From the NCBI RefSeq assembly GCF_019175385.1, contig NC_083346.1:83590543-83654542 (forward strand): a stretch of DNA of 64,000 nt, given 5' to 3'. The notes beneath the pieces are model-generated. The model saw only the letters and a program-made list of their open reading frames with translations. It was not told the origin of the DNA and ran no database searches. Shown here one piece after another: positions 1 to 11,116 of this stretch. The stretch's first letter is position 1, and every line of letters begins with the position of its first letter. This DNA is from Lycium barbarum (lineage: Eukaryota; Streptophyta; Magnoliopsida; Solanales; Solanaceae). The position numbers were made by a program, and so were the translations under genes.

Positions 1-1000
1 CTGTGTATATTTAGCCCCACAATTTTATTCCTCATTTTCTCATTCCAAAAATAGAGCAAACCCTAAAGTATTTCCCCTCAATATTTTCCATCATATTGGA
101 GGAGTTCTAGCAAGATCTGAGCCCCGTAAACCTGAGCTAGTGAAGTAGAAGGTTGTTCCTAGGTTTTCATTCAAGTTGTGGAGCTTGGAAGTAAAGTTGA
201 AGTTGATTCTTGGTATTCTAGTCCCCTCAAGGTATGTATATGATTCCTACCTTTGTGTTTAAGTTAATTATTAAGAGTTTTAGTGGTTTTAAGTAAAGGA
301 GATATAGTTATGGAAGTGGTATGTTGAATAAGGGAAAAGTTAGGATTAAGGGCTATTTTGATGGATGATTTGGAATAGATTTGATTATATTTTGGTATGT
401 AAGTATTGATATTGTTGTTGTGGGTATTGTCATTGATGATTGGATTGAGTTGGAAGTTGAAGGATTGTTAAGTTACAAGGGAGATGTTGCCCGCAATTCG
501 TTAAGCTCTTTTCGTACTTAAATTGGTTAGTAAGTAAGGTAAATGGTCTAATGGTTGCATATGTTACCTTGATTGTAGACTTACGAGTTTGTGAAGTAGA
601 CGTTGGACGACTAAATATGCTTCAAGGTATGTTAAGGCTGTCCCTTCTATTCTTTTTGGCATAATCCTTATCTTATGAACGAACAGAGTAAGCAAACGGG
701 TTCTAAAGACTCTGCTCCTAGATGGTATGGGATTTAGCGTATCCTTGACCTCATATGTTTTATATCAATGGCTTCCAGAGGTCTTATGTTGCTCAGAGTA
801 GTTCATAATATCATTTTTCGAGCCTTTCATGCATATATATATATATGTACAATTGTTTTCTTACACCGAGCCGCGTTATAGTTGGCTAGGCAGGCACGTC
901 GACGTGCACACCGCTGCAGTGGGCAGATTATGAGACTACCCCGGACGCGGGATGATATGAGATATGGATCGGACTGTATGTTCCACAGCATCCGCAGATA

Positions 1001-1067
<67 letters not shown>

Positions 1068-1698
1068 ATTTTAATAGAGATCATGTGTATTATCCGCCGC
1101 AGGGGCACTTTCGGATATTGAGTTTAGCTTTTATGTTTCAAATATTTTTCATGATTCTTATGTACATGATATTCTTATGCCTTAACTACTCGGTATATTT
1201 TTCGTACTGACTCCCCAATTGCTCTGGGGGCTACATTCATGCCTGCAAGTTCAGGTAGACCGACAAGCGGTCCAGCTCAGTAGGACTTCCATCCAGCAGT
1301 GGTCAGTGCGCTCCACTTGATTCGGAGCTGCAGTCGATTTTGGTATGCCATTTTTGAGATGTATATATATAGGTATGACGGTGCCCTGTCCCGTCCCTTC
1401 TAGAACTTTGCATTCTATTAGATGTAGCCATGTTGGCTCCTATTCTTTTGTGTACAGTATATGTAGCGGCCTAGTCGGCTGCACTGTTCTTTCAGTATAT
1501 ATATATATATATATATGCACAGATGGTAGATAGATCTTGATGCATAGTTCTTGATGTCATTCTTTTATGAGTCTGTATGGTTCAGTTATAGGTTATATGG
1601 GCCACCCCGTTGTTCAGATAGATCCAAGTACTAGGTTGGGGGTGTCTGGTCGATAGAGGTCAGGCACTCATCACGACTCATCAGTTTGGGTCGTGACA
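1..1698 (+). repeat. LTR, 3' portion (family X), left end outside window
   Basis: This is the downstream part of a long + strand LTR. It ends at 1691-1698 with TCGTGACA, the same terminus as the other LTRs here. It carries the landmark GGTATGTTAAGGC block near 626, a degenerate copy of the hairpin block at 1192-1255, and AT-rich tracts. No primer-binding site follows position 1698, so it is not the 5' LTR of element A. It could be a solo LTR or the 3' LTR of an element lying to the left. Its sequence differs from the other LTR families in the window. No gene is visible. Confidence 0.7.
1002..1064. repeat. (AT)n microsatellite
   Basis: About 31 uninterrupted AT dinucleotides inside LTR X. A shorter TA run lies near 831-846 and another near 1497-1515. 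The tyrosine/isoleucine reading frames over these tracts are artefacts of the repeat. Confidence 0.95.
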
Positions 1699-2355
1699 TT
1701 ATGTATCACTATTTACCACCATGCCATGGCTGGTTTGGCAGTTATACCACTGAGCTACGGCCGGTCAGACAAATATGTATTTACCACCATGCTACGACTG
1801 GTTGGGCAGTTATACCACCGAGCTACGACCGGTCGGACAGATATGTATTTACCACCATGGTACGACTGGACGGGTAGCTATTACCACCGAGCTACGGCCG
1901 GTTGGGCAGTTACCACTGATCAGTCGGGTAGTTATGCTATGCGCTCTACCATCGGGCGATAATCGGATAGGGTGTTACCACCGCGCTATGGCCGCTTAGG
2001 CAGTTACTACTGATCAGCTGGGCAGATAACACTAGGATGATAAGTAGGTCAGAGCCACAATATTTTACATGGATGTAGTTAAGCACAGGAAAGTACAGAG
2101 AGACATACATGCTAGATTCTCATCGGTAAGTCAGAAGTGCCAGGATGATTCTTATCCTTCTTCTTTACAGTATATACTTATTATGTTACTTTTTTTGCCT
2201 TACATACTCGGTACATTATTCACACTTACGTCCTTTTTAATAGTGGATGTCGCGTTTGTGCCCACAGGTAGACAGAGAGACGGTAAAGATCCATAGGCTG
2301 CCATCTCAGCATTGGTCCAGGAGCACTCCATTTGCTCCAGAGTAACAGTTCAGCG
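1699..2355 (+). repeat. Decayed LTR-derived fragment
   Basis: Sequence between the end of LTR X and the first recognisable gag of element A. It begins with a tandem array and ends (about 2185-2350) with a degenerate copy of the LTR landmark region: TTACATACTCGGTACATT, then GTGCCCACAGGTAGACAG, then a CACTCCATTTGCTCC segment as in other LTRs. It appears to be the remains of an LTR whose ends were lost. It is not a recognisable 5' LTR of element A, since no TGACA terminus or tRNA-Met priming site joins it to gag. Confidence 0.5.
1702..1970 (+). repeat. Tandem array of about 68-bp units
   Basis: At least three imperfect units begin near 1702, 1775 and 1843. Each has the order TTTACCACCATG, then a GACTGG..GGGCAG segment, then ACCGAGCTACGGCCGGT. 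Later partial units continue to about 1970. Similar GC-rich short arrays occupy the same relative place in other LTRs of the window, so this is probably a diverged LTR-internal array. Confidence 0.8.
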
Positions 2356-2745
2356 TGGTATGATTCTTTGAAAAGGGTAGAAGTTGGGTTCAGATTCCTA
2401 GTTCAGGGAAGATTATAGTCATAGAAGATCCCCAGTACCGCGATGCAGTCAGTGCGGTAGATTACATTTCGGACAATGTCGCCAGGGTTCGGATGCTTGC
2501 TATACTTGTGGCCAGGTTGGGTACATGATGAGAGATTAACCGTCGATGAGTGGTAGAGTTGGAGTTCAGCCCACAGGTTCAGCAGCCGGTTCTTCCTTAG
2601 TGCGCCCGGTAGGGCAGACTCCCCAGATGTCAGCAGGCCGAGGTAGAGGCAGAGGGGCAACATCTACTTCAGGTGCCACTCAGCCCCGTGTATATGCTTT
2701 AGCCGGACGACAGAATCTTGAGTCCTCCCCGGATGTAGTTACAGG
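2356..2745 (+). pseudogene. Gag C-terminal fragment of element A
   Basis: The region aligns by eye with the Gag of element C from its arginine/glycine-rich stretch through the zinc knuckle and into the Gag-protease linker. The knuckle at 2499-2539 reads [13 protein letters not shown] followed by TAA. The histidine ligand is replaced by tyrosine and the last cysteine codon by a stop, so nucleic-acid binding would be lost. The N-terminal capsid-like part is absent. Frame resumes after the stop into the protease-RT reading frame. Confidence 0.75.
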
Positions 2746-3871
2746 TACATTGTCTATATTCTTCCGTGATGTGTATGAATTGATAGATTCGGGTTCCACT
2801 TTCTCTTATATTACTCCATATGTTGCTGGTTATATTGGGGTGAAACCCGAACCAATCAAACCTTTTGAGGTATCTACTCTGGTTGGTGATCCCGTGATAG
2901 CTAGACAAGTGTATAAAAACTGTGTAATTTTGATATGTGATCGCCAGAGAAAAGCTGATTTCATTGAGCTAGAAATGTTAGATTTCGACGTAATTATGGG
3001 TATGGATTACTTGGCATCATGTTATGCTAATGTTGATTGCCGAATGAAAGTGGTTCGATTCCAATTTCCGGGAGAGCCCGTGCTTGAATGGAAGGGTAAC
3101 GCAGCATCTCCAAAAGGTAGGTTTATTTCCTACCTTAAGGCAAGAAAGATGACAGCTAAAGGCTATATTTATCATCTAGTTCAGGTTCATGACACCGAGG
3201 CAAAGTTGCCAACTTTCCAATCAATCCCGGTAGTGAATGAATTTCCAGATGTGTTCCCGGAAGAGCTTCCAGGCCTTCCTCTCGAGCGGGAGATTTATTT
3301 TGCTATTGATGTGTTTCCGGACTCCAAGCCTATTTCTATCCCTCCGAATCGAATGGCTCCGGCAGAATTGAAAGGGTTAGAGGCACAACTGAAAAATTTG
3401 CTCGAAAATGGGTTTATTAGACCCAGTTCATCACCGTGGGGAACGCCAGTCTTGTTCGTGAGGAAGAAAGACGGATCTCTACAAATGTGCATCGATTATA
3501 GAAAATTGAACAAAGTGACGATAAAGAATAAATATCTTCTCCCGAGGATTGATGATATATTTGATCAGCTACAGGGTGCCAAATGGTTTTCAAAAATAGA
3601 CTTGAGATCGGGTTATCATCAAGTGAGAGTTAGAGAAGCGGATATTCACAAAATAGCCTTTAGAACAAGATATGGCCACTATGAGTTCCGGGTGATGTCA
3701 TTTGGATTAACTAATGCTCCGGCCGTGTTTATGAACTTGATAAATAATGTATTCAGGCCACTCTTGGATTTCTTCATGATAGTATTTATTGATGACATCT
3801 TGGGGTACTCTCGCACAGAATCAGAACATGCAGATCATTTACGTATCGTTCTTGGCATTCTTCGAGCCTGA
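2546..3871 (+). pseudogene. Protease and reverse transcriptase of element A
   Basis: A 441-codon open segment; its first ATG is not a native start, since the frame is the continuation of gag. Aspartic protease: [10 protein letters not shown] near 2770-2800, with the DSG active site. The clade-typical segment [18 protein letters not shown] follows. Reverse transcriptase begins around [12 protein letters not shown], continues with the finger motif [11 protein letters not shown], and has the catalytic FIDDIL near 3787-3804. The segment ends at TGA 3869-3871, where the element C copy reads CGA (Arg), a C-to-T change at a CpG. RT would copy genomic RNA in the particle; this copy is dead. Confidence 0.85.
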
Positions 3872-4705
3872 GAATTATATGCAAAATTTTCAAAGTGCGA
3901 GTTTTGGCTAAATTATGTAACATTTCTGGGCCATGTTATTTCGGATGATGGTATTCGAGTCGACACTCAGAAAATTGAAGTTGTGAAGACTTGACAAAGG
4001 CCTACGATGCCTACTAAAGTTCACAGTTTTCTAGGTTTGGCAGGTCATTATAGAAGATTCATAGAGGGCTTTTCATCTATTTCAGCCCCATTGACGAAGC
4101 TAACCCAGAAATCGGCTAAATTCCAATGGAATGATACTTGTGAGCGTAGTTTCCAAGAGTTGAAAGACAGATTGACCTCAGCCCCGGTCTTAACACTTCC
4201 AGAAGGGTTAGATGGTTATGTCGTGTGTTGTGATGCTTCTGGTGTTTGGTTAGGATGCGTATTAATGCAGCACGGTAGAGTTATTGCATATGCTTCGAGA
4301 CAACTGCGGAAACATGAACAGAACTGTCCAACTCATGATCTTGAATTGGCTGCGGTTATTCACGCATTGAAAATGTGGAGACATTACTTGTATGGTGTGC
4401 ATGTTGATATCTATACAGATCACAAGAGGCTTCAATACATTTTCAAACAGAAGGATTTAAATCTGCGGCAGAGGCGGTGGTTAGAATTGTTGAAAGACTG
4501 TGATGTTAGCATTTTGTACCGCCCCGGAAAAGCGAATGTAGTAGCCAATGCGCTTAGCCACCAATCAATGGGCAGTTTAAGTGAAGTTCCTCCGGAAAAT
4601 AAAGAGATGGTTCATGAGCTCCACCAATTGGCTAGTCTTGGAGTACGTGTGATTGATTCGGGTAGTGCAGGGATTGGTATTACGATCCCACAGTCTCGTC
4701 CTTGA
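3872..4705 (+). pseudogene. RT thumb and RNase H of element A
   Basis: Continues the same frame after the stop at 3869. A second stop, TGA 3992-3994, replaces the tryptophan codon of the usual KTWPRPT segment. From 4007 the frame is open: SFLGLAGHYRRFIEGF, then the RNase H landmarks [29 protein letters not shown] and IYTDHKRLQYIF, and the tether [13 protein letters not shown]. The family form of that last segment is [13 protein letters not shown], so His to Arg and Asp to Asn changes have accumulated. The frame is lost just before integrase, near 4690-4705. Confidence 0.82.
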
Positions 4706-5335
4706 ACATGGAAGTGAAAGAGCATCAGTATGAAGATCCTAAACTGTTCCATTACAGACATATCTCATGGAAAGGAGAAGTCCCCATTTGATGTTTCTAT
4801 GGCTAGAATTCTTAGATACAGTGGCAGGCTATGTGTGCCGAATGTGGCAGAATTGCGCCGTCAAATTCTAAAAGAAACCCATTGTTCTCGGTATTCTATT
4901 CACCCAGGTGCAACCAAGATGTATCATGATCTTAAACTAATATATTGGTGGGATGGCATGAAGAGGGACATAGCAGAATTTGTAGCTCAGGATCCGAATT
5001 GCCAACAAGTAAAGGTCGAGCATCAAAAGCCAGGAGGCTTATTGCAAGCAATGGAAATCCCTACTTGGAAATGGGAAGTGATCAACATGGATTTTATTGT
5101 GGGGTTACCCTGTTCTCAAGGCAGGTATGATTCTATATGGGTGATCGTGGACAGACTCACGAAATTATCCCATTTTCTTCCGGTTAGAGCTACCTACTCA
5201 GCAGAAGATTATGCGAGATTGTATCTCAAAGAAATTGTGCGACTCCATGGTATTCCACTGTCCATTATCACAGAGGAGCACAGTTCACAGCCAAGTTCTG
5301 GAAGTCCTTTCATGAAGGTCTGGGTACTTAGGTGA
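4706..5335 (+). pseudogene. Integrase N-terminal zinc domain and first catalytic Asp, element A
   Basis: After a frameshift, the EVK-QYEDP segment and then the HHCC domain can be read (THCSRYSIHPGATKMY to PNCQQ, about 4880-5010). One zinc cysteine is replaced by aspartate: the family CPNC reads DPNC. The catalytic core begins with [13 protein letters not shown] near 5070 and DRLTKLSHFLPV near 5150. The frame is lost at about 5271-5280, where the second catalytic Asp (family IITDRG) should be: a small deletion turns it into an unrelated reading. Integrase would insert the cDNA into chromatin; this copy cannot. Confidence 0.8.
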
Positions 5336-6159
5336 GGCTTAGTACGGCATTCCATCCGCAAACTGATGGGCAAGCCGAGTGAGCTATTCAGACTTTGGAA
5401 GATATGCTACGAGCATGTGTGCTGGATTTCAGTGGTAGTTGGGATGATCACCTACCCCTTATTGAGTTTGCATACAACAATAGCTACCATTCCAGTATTC
5501 AAATGGCTCCGTATGAAGCGTTATATGGAAGGAAATGCAGGTCCCTAATCGGATGGTTTGAAATAGCAGAAGCACAGCTAGTAGGCCCTGAATTGATTCA
5601 ACAAGCGGTAGAAAAAGTCAAAATGATCCGAGATCGATTGTTGACGGCCCAAAGTCGCCAAAAGTCTTATGCGGACAATCGCCGACGAGGCTTGGAATTT
5701 CAAGTTGGTGATTGGGTGTTTTTGAAAGTATCGCCAATGAAATGAGTGATGAGATTTTGCAAGAAAGGGAAATTAAGCCCTCGATACATTGGGCCTTACA
5801 AAATCATCCGTAAGGTGGGTCATGTAGCCTATGAATTGGACTTGCCTTCGGAGCTTGAATCAGTTCATCCATTCTTCCATGTATCGATGCTCTGCAAGTG
5901 TGTTGGAGATCCCACAAGGATTGTTCCGATTGATGATGTCCAAGTGACGGAAAAGCTAGTATATGAAGAAGTGCCTATTGCCTTTCTAGACAAGCAAGTG
6001 CGAAGACTTCGAAATAAAGAGGTAGCTTCAGTCAAAGTCTTGTGGCGAAACAACAACTGGGAAGAAATGACTTGGGAGGCGGAACAAAGTATGAAGTCCA
6101 AGTATCCGCATTTATTCCAACCCCCAACAGAGATTCAAGATGAAAGACTAGCACTATGA
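5336..6159 (+). pseudogene. Integrase C-terminal half and chromodomain-like tail, element A
   Basis: The core resumes with [13 protein letters not shown] (third catalytic residue E) followed by TGA 5380-5382 in place of an arginine codon. The segment [47 protein letters not shown] is readable from about 5395. Another stop lies at 5743-5745 in the SPMKG-VMRF segment. The last part, 5746-6159, holds [17 protein letters not shown] and the chromodomain-like end [28 protein letters not shown], finishing at a stop shared with element C. In chromoviruses this tail is thought to direct integration toward modified histone H3. Confidence 0.82.
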
Positions 6160-6362
6160 GGTATGTACGCTTACTTTTTATGCTTTTGGTCGTGTGTGGC
6201 CATAGATATGATGATATTGTGTTGTAGGCCTGTGAGTCAATGATATTATGGGTTGTTGTGACGGGTTGGTAGTGTCATGTTACAGGGGAAACTCTAGCGA
6301 AATTTTCGTAGAATTCTGAGTGTTTAACATTCGAGGACGAATGATCTAAAAGGGAGGAAGAA
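6160..6362 (+). other. 3' untranslated region and polypurine tract of element A
   Basis: Non-coding stretch between the pol stop and the 3' LTR. It holds the near-palindrome ACATTC-GAGGAC-GAATG at 6327-6343 and then a purine-rich tract, about 6348-6362, directly before the LTR start TGTTACACC. The tract is the expected primer for plus-strand DNA synthesis. No env-like gene is present. Confidence 0.85.
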
Positions 6363-6705
6363 TGTTACACCTAGGAAAATTCTCCGTTAGCGTACATTTA
6401 ATAGGCTAGCAAGGAACACGAGGTATATGATGATTTGGATAAGTAAGAAATATCATTTGATGATCTTAATGGAGATTTGAAGACATTTGACCAAAAGGAA
6501 GAAGTTTAGTAAAGAAAGTAAAGGATATGTTGCGTGTCGGGTAAGAATTTCGAGCGACGAATTAATGGTGGCATAATGATGACTTGTAGATGAGTGATAA
6601 CATCCCTTATATGGGTATCGAAGTGTTAAACAAGTGTTAAGAAGGTTCCATAAGGATCGGAGATCAAACGAGTCGACAAGAACAAGTCCCAGAAAACAGG
6701 ACATT

Positions 6706-6891
6706 ATACGGCCAGACATACTGGCCGTATAAAATTCACGGACCGTATGTCCAGGCCGTAGATTCAGCCAAGAACAGCATACCTCACTGGACTAAATATA
6801 CGGTCCAACATACGGTCAGTGAAAAACATACGGACCGTATGTTGGTCCGTATAAGTTGATCGGGCCAGCTTTTAATTCAATATAAGGGACC
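6706..6891 (+). promoter_or_regulatory. Palindrome array and TATA box of the A-type LTR
   Basis: Several copies of a dyad around TACGGWCCGTA or TACGGCC..GGCCGTA lie between 6706 and 6854, including a perfect ATACGGACCGTAT near 6827-6841. They are followed after about 25 bp by CAATATAAGGGACC (6879-6891), a plausible TATA box. The arrangement suggests an upstream activating array of the LTR promoter; the binding protein is unknown. Confidence 0.6.
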
Positions 6892-8379
6892 CTTTTTCAT
6901 TTTATTTTACTTCATTCCCACTCTCCACAAGTCAAGAACCCTCTAGAATATTATCCATCACTCATCTACAAGAAAATCAAAGGAAATCCATGATCAATAA
7001 CACCAAATCCATGAAACCAAGTGTATGAAACCTAGCCAAAGTTCATCTAACTCAAGAAAACCCAAGGGAAGTGAAGTAGGGTTTTGGTGCTAGAGGAGTA
7101 AATCCACTCAAGACTTGTTCATCCATCACCTAAGGTAAATTTCATGACCATACCATGTTGTTTAAGGTATTGGAACGATAAAACACTTGAATTGTAGAAA
7201 GACATAGACAATGGGTCATAAATGAGTGAATAGTGTCATGGTTGAATGGTAGTTGGAGGGAATCATGAATGTTGGTGTGTTGTGATTGTGAATACATTAT
7301 AAATGACGTTTAGATCATGAAATAAGTATTAGATATAAGAAAACGCGATAATGAGCTATAACCATATTGTGGAGAAATTGAAGAGAAATGATGAATCGTG
7401 ATAAATGTATACAAATGATGATTGTTGTTGCCATATTGTGAATGTTGATATGAACGCTTGGGAGTTGATGTAGAACTTGGGAGAGGTAGTATAAACAAAG
7501 GAAATGCTGCCCAATTTTCCCTAGATATAGTAGCGCGTTATTATAGTCGATTAACTAACGTTAATGCGAATTCTCTCTTGAAGGTAGAAACGTGACATTG
7601 GAGGAGAACAAGCGAACGATAGCTTAGTTAAACGTAAGAGGTATGTGAGGCTAGTCCCTTTATTTCTAATGGAATGAATCCTATATCATGACTCTTCTTT
7701 CCTCTTCATGAATTCCTACATTTCGGAAAGATAAAAGTCTATGTCCATGAATAGTTATACAAGATAAGAGATATGTTATGAGTCCTATAATGATGATGAT
7801 GAGTTAAAGTATAGAGATTATAAAATGTATGATATGATGATCTTATGACGTTAATGATGTTATTTATTTCGTACATTCACCTTATATGCTAATTCCTTCA
7901 AGGTGAGGCATAATGTCAATGAATGCTCCATAATGAAATCGGGGAATCACGACCTTATGTCACCCCGATAAAGTATAGTTGTCCTTGAGCCTTATGCATG
8001 TACTATGATAAACATATTATGATGAGTATATTATGATGAGAATATTATGATGAGCATATTGTGATATAACACCGTGCCTATATGGCCAGGCAGTCACCGC
8101 TAAGGCGGGCAGCGTATACACCATGGCCAGATGGCATGGGCAGACACCACTAGTGGGCGGCATGAGATGATACCCCGGACGATGCACGCTAATGTCATGA
8201 TTATCACACCGATCCGATATGGACGGGCAGCTTATACATTTATGCACATATGATATGATGATGAGTATGAGTAAGACAGTATGACTTATTTCCTTTATAC
8301 TTGACAGTCAGATACAGATGTTCCATATTGATATTTCCTTTACATCATTGTCTTACTTCATTGTTTATGCCTCTCATAC

Positions 8380-8437
8380 TCAGTACAATGTTCGTACTGA
8401 CGTCCATGTTCTTTAGAAGCTGTGTTCATGCCCACAG
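8380..8437 (+). other. Three-hairpin block in LTR A
   Basis: Stem 1 TCAGTAC/GTACTGA (8380-8400). The second stem is degraded here (GTCC against TTAGAAG). Stem 3 is CTGTG/CACAG (8420-8437). The same ordered block is found in almost every LTR of the window. Confidence 0.7.
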
Positions 8438-8847
8438 GTAGACAGGGAGGTGAGCTTGCTCCTGATTCGTAGGAGCCAGTAGTTGATTGAGATCACTCCA
8501 TTGATCGGAGGTGCTTATGATGATTCTTTTGTGTATAGTCATGTATATGTATATGTATTTTGGGCATGACGGGGCCTTGTCCCATCCTTGTATCTAGTAC
8601 TCCAGTAGAGGCTCGTAGATGCGCAGTGTGGGTTATATGGTCTCACGAGATTGCTAATATGTATATGTATTATTTTGATAGCCTAAAGGCTTATGTTTAT
8701 AAAAGTATTTATGTCTTCAAATGAAAGATGATTTTCTTATGCTTTGAGTATAAAATTGATAAAAGAGCATTAAAAGGGTAAGATGAGAGAGCGGTGCTCT
8801 GTGGTCAGCCTCGGGTACCCGTCGCGGCCCCTAGTTGGGTCGTGACA

Positions 8848-9445
8848 ATCACTTACCACTTCTAAGTTGGAATTTATATAGCCTGCAACAATCCGCCCGA
8901 CTTTTGGTGCTCGATTTTCACTTGTTGACAGTTAGGACATTGAGCTACGAATTCCGCTACATCTTTCTTCATCCCATTCCACCAATATATAGATTTAAGA
9001 TCATGGTACATTTTCGTCGCTCCGGGTGGACAAAATAACGGGAGAAATGAGCTTCTCTCAATATTTGGTGGCGTAAACCTGCCACATCAGGAACACATAA
9101 TCTGCCTCGGCATCGAAGAACTCCGTCTCCTGCAACCTCAAATGATGACTTCTCCTTCTGAGGGAGTGTATTTCTATATTGCAGTAGCATGGGATCTTCG
9201 TATTGTCGCTCCTTCACTTCCACTATTAGTGACGAGACTGCTGAATTCTGAATGGTAGTTCCCCTGCTACCTAAGTCCACTACTCGAACTCCTATACTAG
9301 TTAACTGTTGGAGCTCACGAGCCATTTCTCTTTTCTCTGGTCGTACATCACACAAACTTCCCATGGATCCCCGGCTAAGAGCATCAACCACAACATTTGC
9401 CTTTCCGGGGTGATATAGGATATCAACATCATAATCTTTTAGCAA
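8848..9445 (-). pseudogene. Integrase N-terminus of element B (interrupted)
   Basis: From 9445 down, the tether [20 protein letters not shown] and the pre-integrase segment KERQYEDPMLLQYR are open, then HFSRYFVHPE of the HHCC domain. A frameshift near 8985-9000 moves the rest (IYWWNGMKKD, CPNCQQ) to another frame, with stops near 8870 in the EIPTWKW segment. Coding ends at the element A insertion, just before the first catalytic aspartate, so no integrase core remains. Confidence 0.8.
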
Positions 9446-10338
9446 TTCCAGCCATCGTCATTGCCGCAAATTCAACTCTTTCTGCTTGAAGATATACTGA
9501 AGGCTCTTATGATCTATGTAAATATCCACATGGACACCAGATAAATAATGTCTCCACATCTTTAATGCATGAATCACTGCAGCCAATTCCAGATCATGGG
9601 TTGGATAATTTTTCTCATGTTTCCGTAATTACCTTGAAGCATATGCAATCACCTTACCATGTTGCATCAACACACAGCCTAGCCCAATGCCTGAAGCATC
9701 GCAATAAACAACATATCCTTCCAATCCCTCTGGAAGTGTCAGGACTGGGCAGAAGTTAACCTATCTTTTAGCTCTTGGAAACTACGTTCACAAGCATCTG
9801 TCCATTGAAACTTAGCTGATTTCTGGGTCAGCTTTGTGAGGGGTGCAGAAATAGAAGAAAAACCTTCAACAAATCTCCTGTAATAACCTGCTAAATCCAG
9901 AAAGCTACGAACCTCCATAGGAGTTGTGGGCCTTGGCCAAGTCTTCACGGCCTTAATCTTTTGGCTATCTACCTGAATACCATCGGCTGCAACAATGTGC
10001 CCCAAAAATGTCACTGAGTTCAACCAAAACTCACACTTAGAAAATTTGGTGAATAGCTCTCGAGTTTGAAGCACTTTAAGGACAGTATGCAAATGTTCTG
10101 CATGATCTGCCTCAGATCTAGAATACACCAAGATATCATCGATGAATACAATCACAAATAGATCTAGGAAGGGCCTGAACACATTGTTCATCAAATCCAT
10201 AAATACTGCCGATGCATTAGTTAGCCCAAATGACATTACCCGGAACTCAAAATGACCACATCTTGTTCTGAAGGCTGTCTTAGGTATATCTTTCTCCCTG
10301 ACTCTCACTTGATGATACGCGGACAAATAAGTCATCAA
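9446..10338 (-). pseudogene. RT palm/thumb and RNase H of element B
   Basis: From 10338 the segment is open to 9739: [32 protein letters not shown], the catalytic [14 protein letters not shown], then [13 protein letters not shown] and [13 protein letters not shown]. RNase H from 9740 down to 9446 is recognisable ([29 protein letters not shown]) but split between frames with stops. Upstream, about 57 bp encoding roughly 19 residues of the [16 protein letters not shown] segment have been deleted near 10320, causing the frame change. Confidence 0.8.
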
Positions 10339-11116
10339 TCCTCGAAAGAGGATATTTGTTCTTAATCTTCACCTTATTCAATTGCCGATAGTCAATGCAC
10401 ATTCTCAAGGAGCCATCTTTCTTTCGGACAAACAATACGAGTGCTCCCCACGAGGATGAACTAGGACTAATAAAGCCTTTCTCAAGCAAGTCTTTCAGTT
10501 GCTCCTTTAATTCTTTCAATTTTGTGGGAGCCATTCGATAAGGAGGAATAAATATAGGCTTAGTGTCTGGCAATACATCAATACCAAAATCAATCTCCCG
10601 CTCAGGAGGAAGGCCTGGAAGCTCTTCCGGGAACACATCCGGAAACTCATTTACTACAAGAACTGACTGAAGAGTTGGTGGTTCAGCTTCTACATCTTGA
10701 ACCCGAACTAGATGATAAATGCATCCTTTTGTGATCATTTTCCTTGCCTTTAGATAGGAAAAAAACCTACCTTTTGGTGATGCAGTATTCCCTTTCCATT
10801 CTCTAACTGGTTCTCCCGGAAATTCAAAGCGAACCATTTTCATTCTATAATCAACATTGGCATAGCAAGAAGCCAACCAATCCATGCCCATAATAACATC
10901 AAAATCTACAATTTTTAACTCATGCAAGTCAATCATAGTACGACGGTCACAAATCATAACTATACAGTTTCTATATACTCGACTAGCTATTACCGATTCA
11001 CCAACGGGTGTAGATACCTCAAAAATTTTGATCGACTCCGATTCGACTCTAAATCGACCCGTAATATACGGAGTAACATATGACAATGTGGAGCCTGGAT
11101 CTATCAAAGCATACAC
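10280..11116 (-). pseudogene. Protease and RT fingers of element B
   Basis: Open for 278 codons. Protease: [16 protein letters not shown] at 11080-11116 (Asp and Gly retained; D-P-G as in all copies except A). Then [69 protein letters not shown] and the RT fingers [25 protein letters not shown]. The frame runs into the deletion near 10320. Several substitutions at conserved positions ([11 protein letters not shown]) indicate age. Confidence 0.82.

Larger units (their letters stand above)
2356..8847 (+). mobile_element. Element A: 5'-truncated Ty3/Gypsy retrotransposon
   Basis: The element is on the + strand and keeps, in order: the gag C-terminus with a damaged CCHC knuckle, protease, reverse transcriptase, RNase H, integrase, chromodomain-like tail, a polypurine tract and a complete 3' LTR (6363-8847). 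The 5' LTR, priming site and most of gag are missing. Its right end interrupts the integrase of element B; the five bases after the LTR are atcac, the expected target duplication, but the left copy is not in the window. Many stops and frameshifts make it inactive. LTR length and the chromodomain-like tail point to the Tekay/Del type of chromovirus. Confidence 0.85.
6363..8847 (+). repeat. 3' LTR of element A (2485 bp, A-type)
   Basis: Starts TGTTACACC right after the polypurine tract and ends GGGTCGTGACA. Internal order: palindrome array and TATA box (6706-6891), AGGTAA and AGGTATG donor-like blocks (about 7134 and 7640), a GC-rich repeat cluster (about 8072-8180), the three-hairpin block (8380-8437), and a T/A-rich 3' end. 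It is the same LTR family as the 5' LTR of element C and, in reverse, the fragment at 63582. No independent gene was found in it. Confidence 0.9.

Noticed and set aside
827..1108. Small reading frames over TA/AT tracts, such as this one and those at 43690-43964
   Set aside because: Alternating Tyr/Ile from a microsatellite; no start context or conserved domain.
6160..6362. Envelope-like gene after pol
   Set aside because: Only about 200 bases lie between the pol stop and the 3' LTR, and the other elements are similar.
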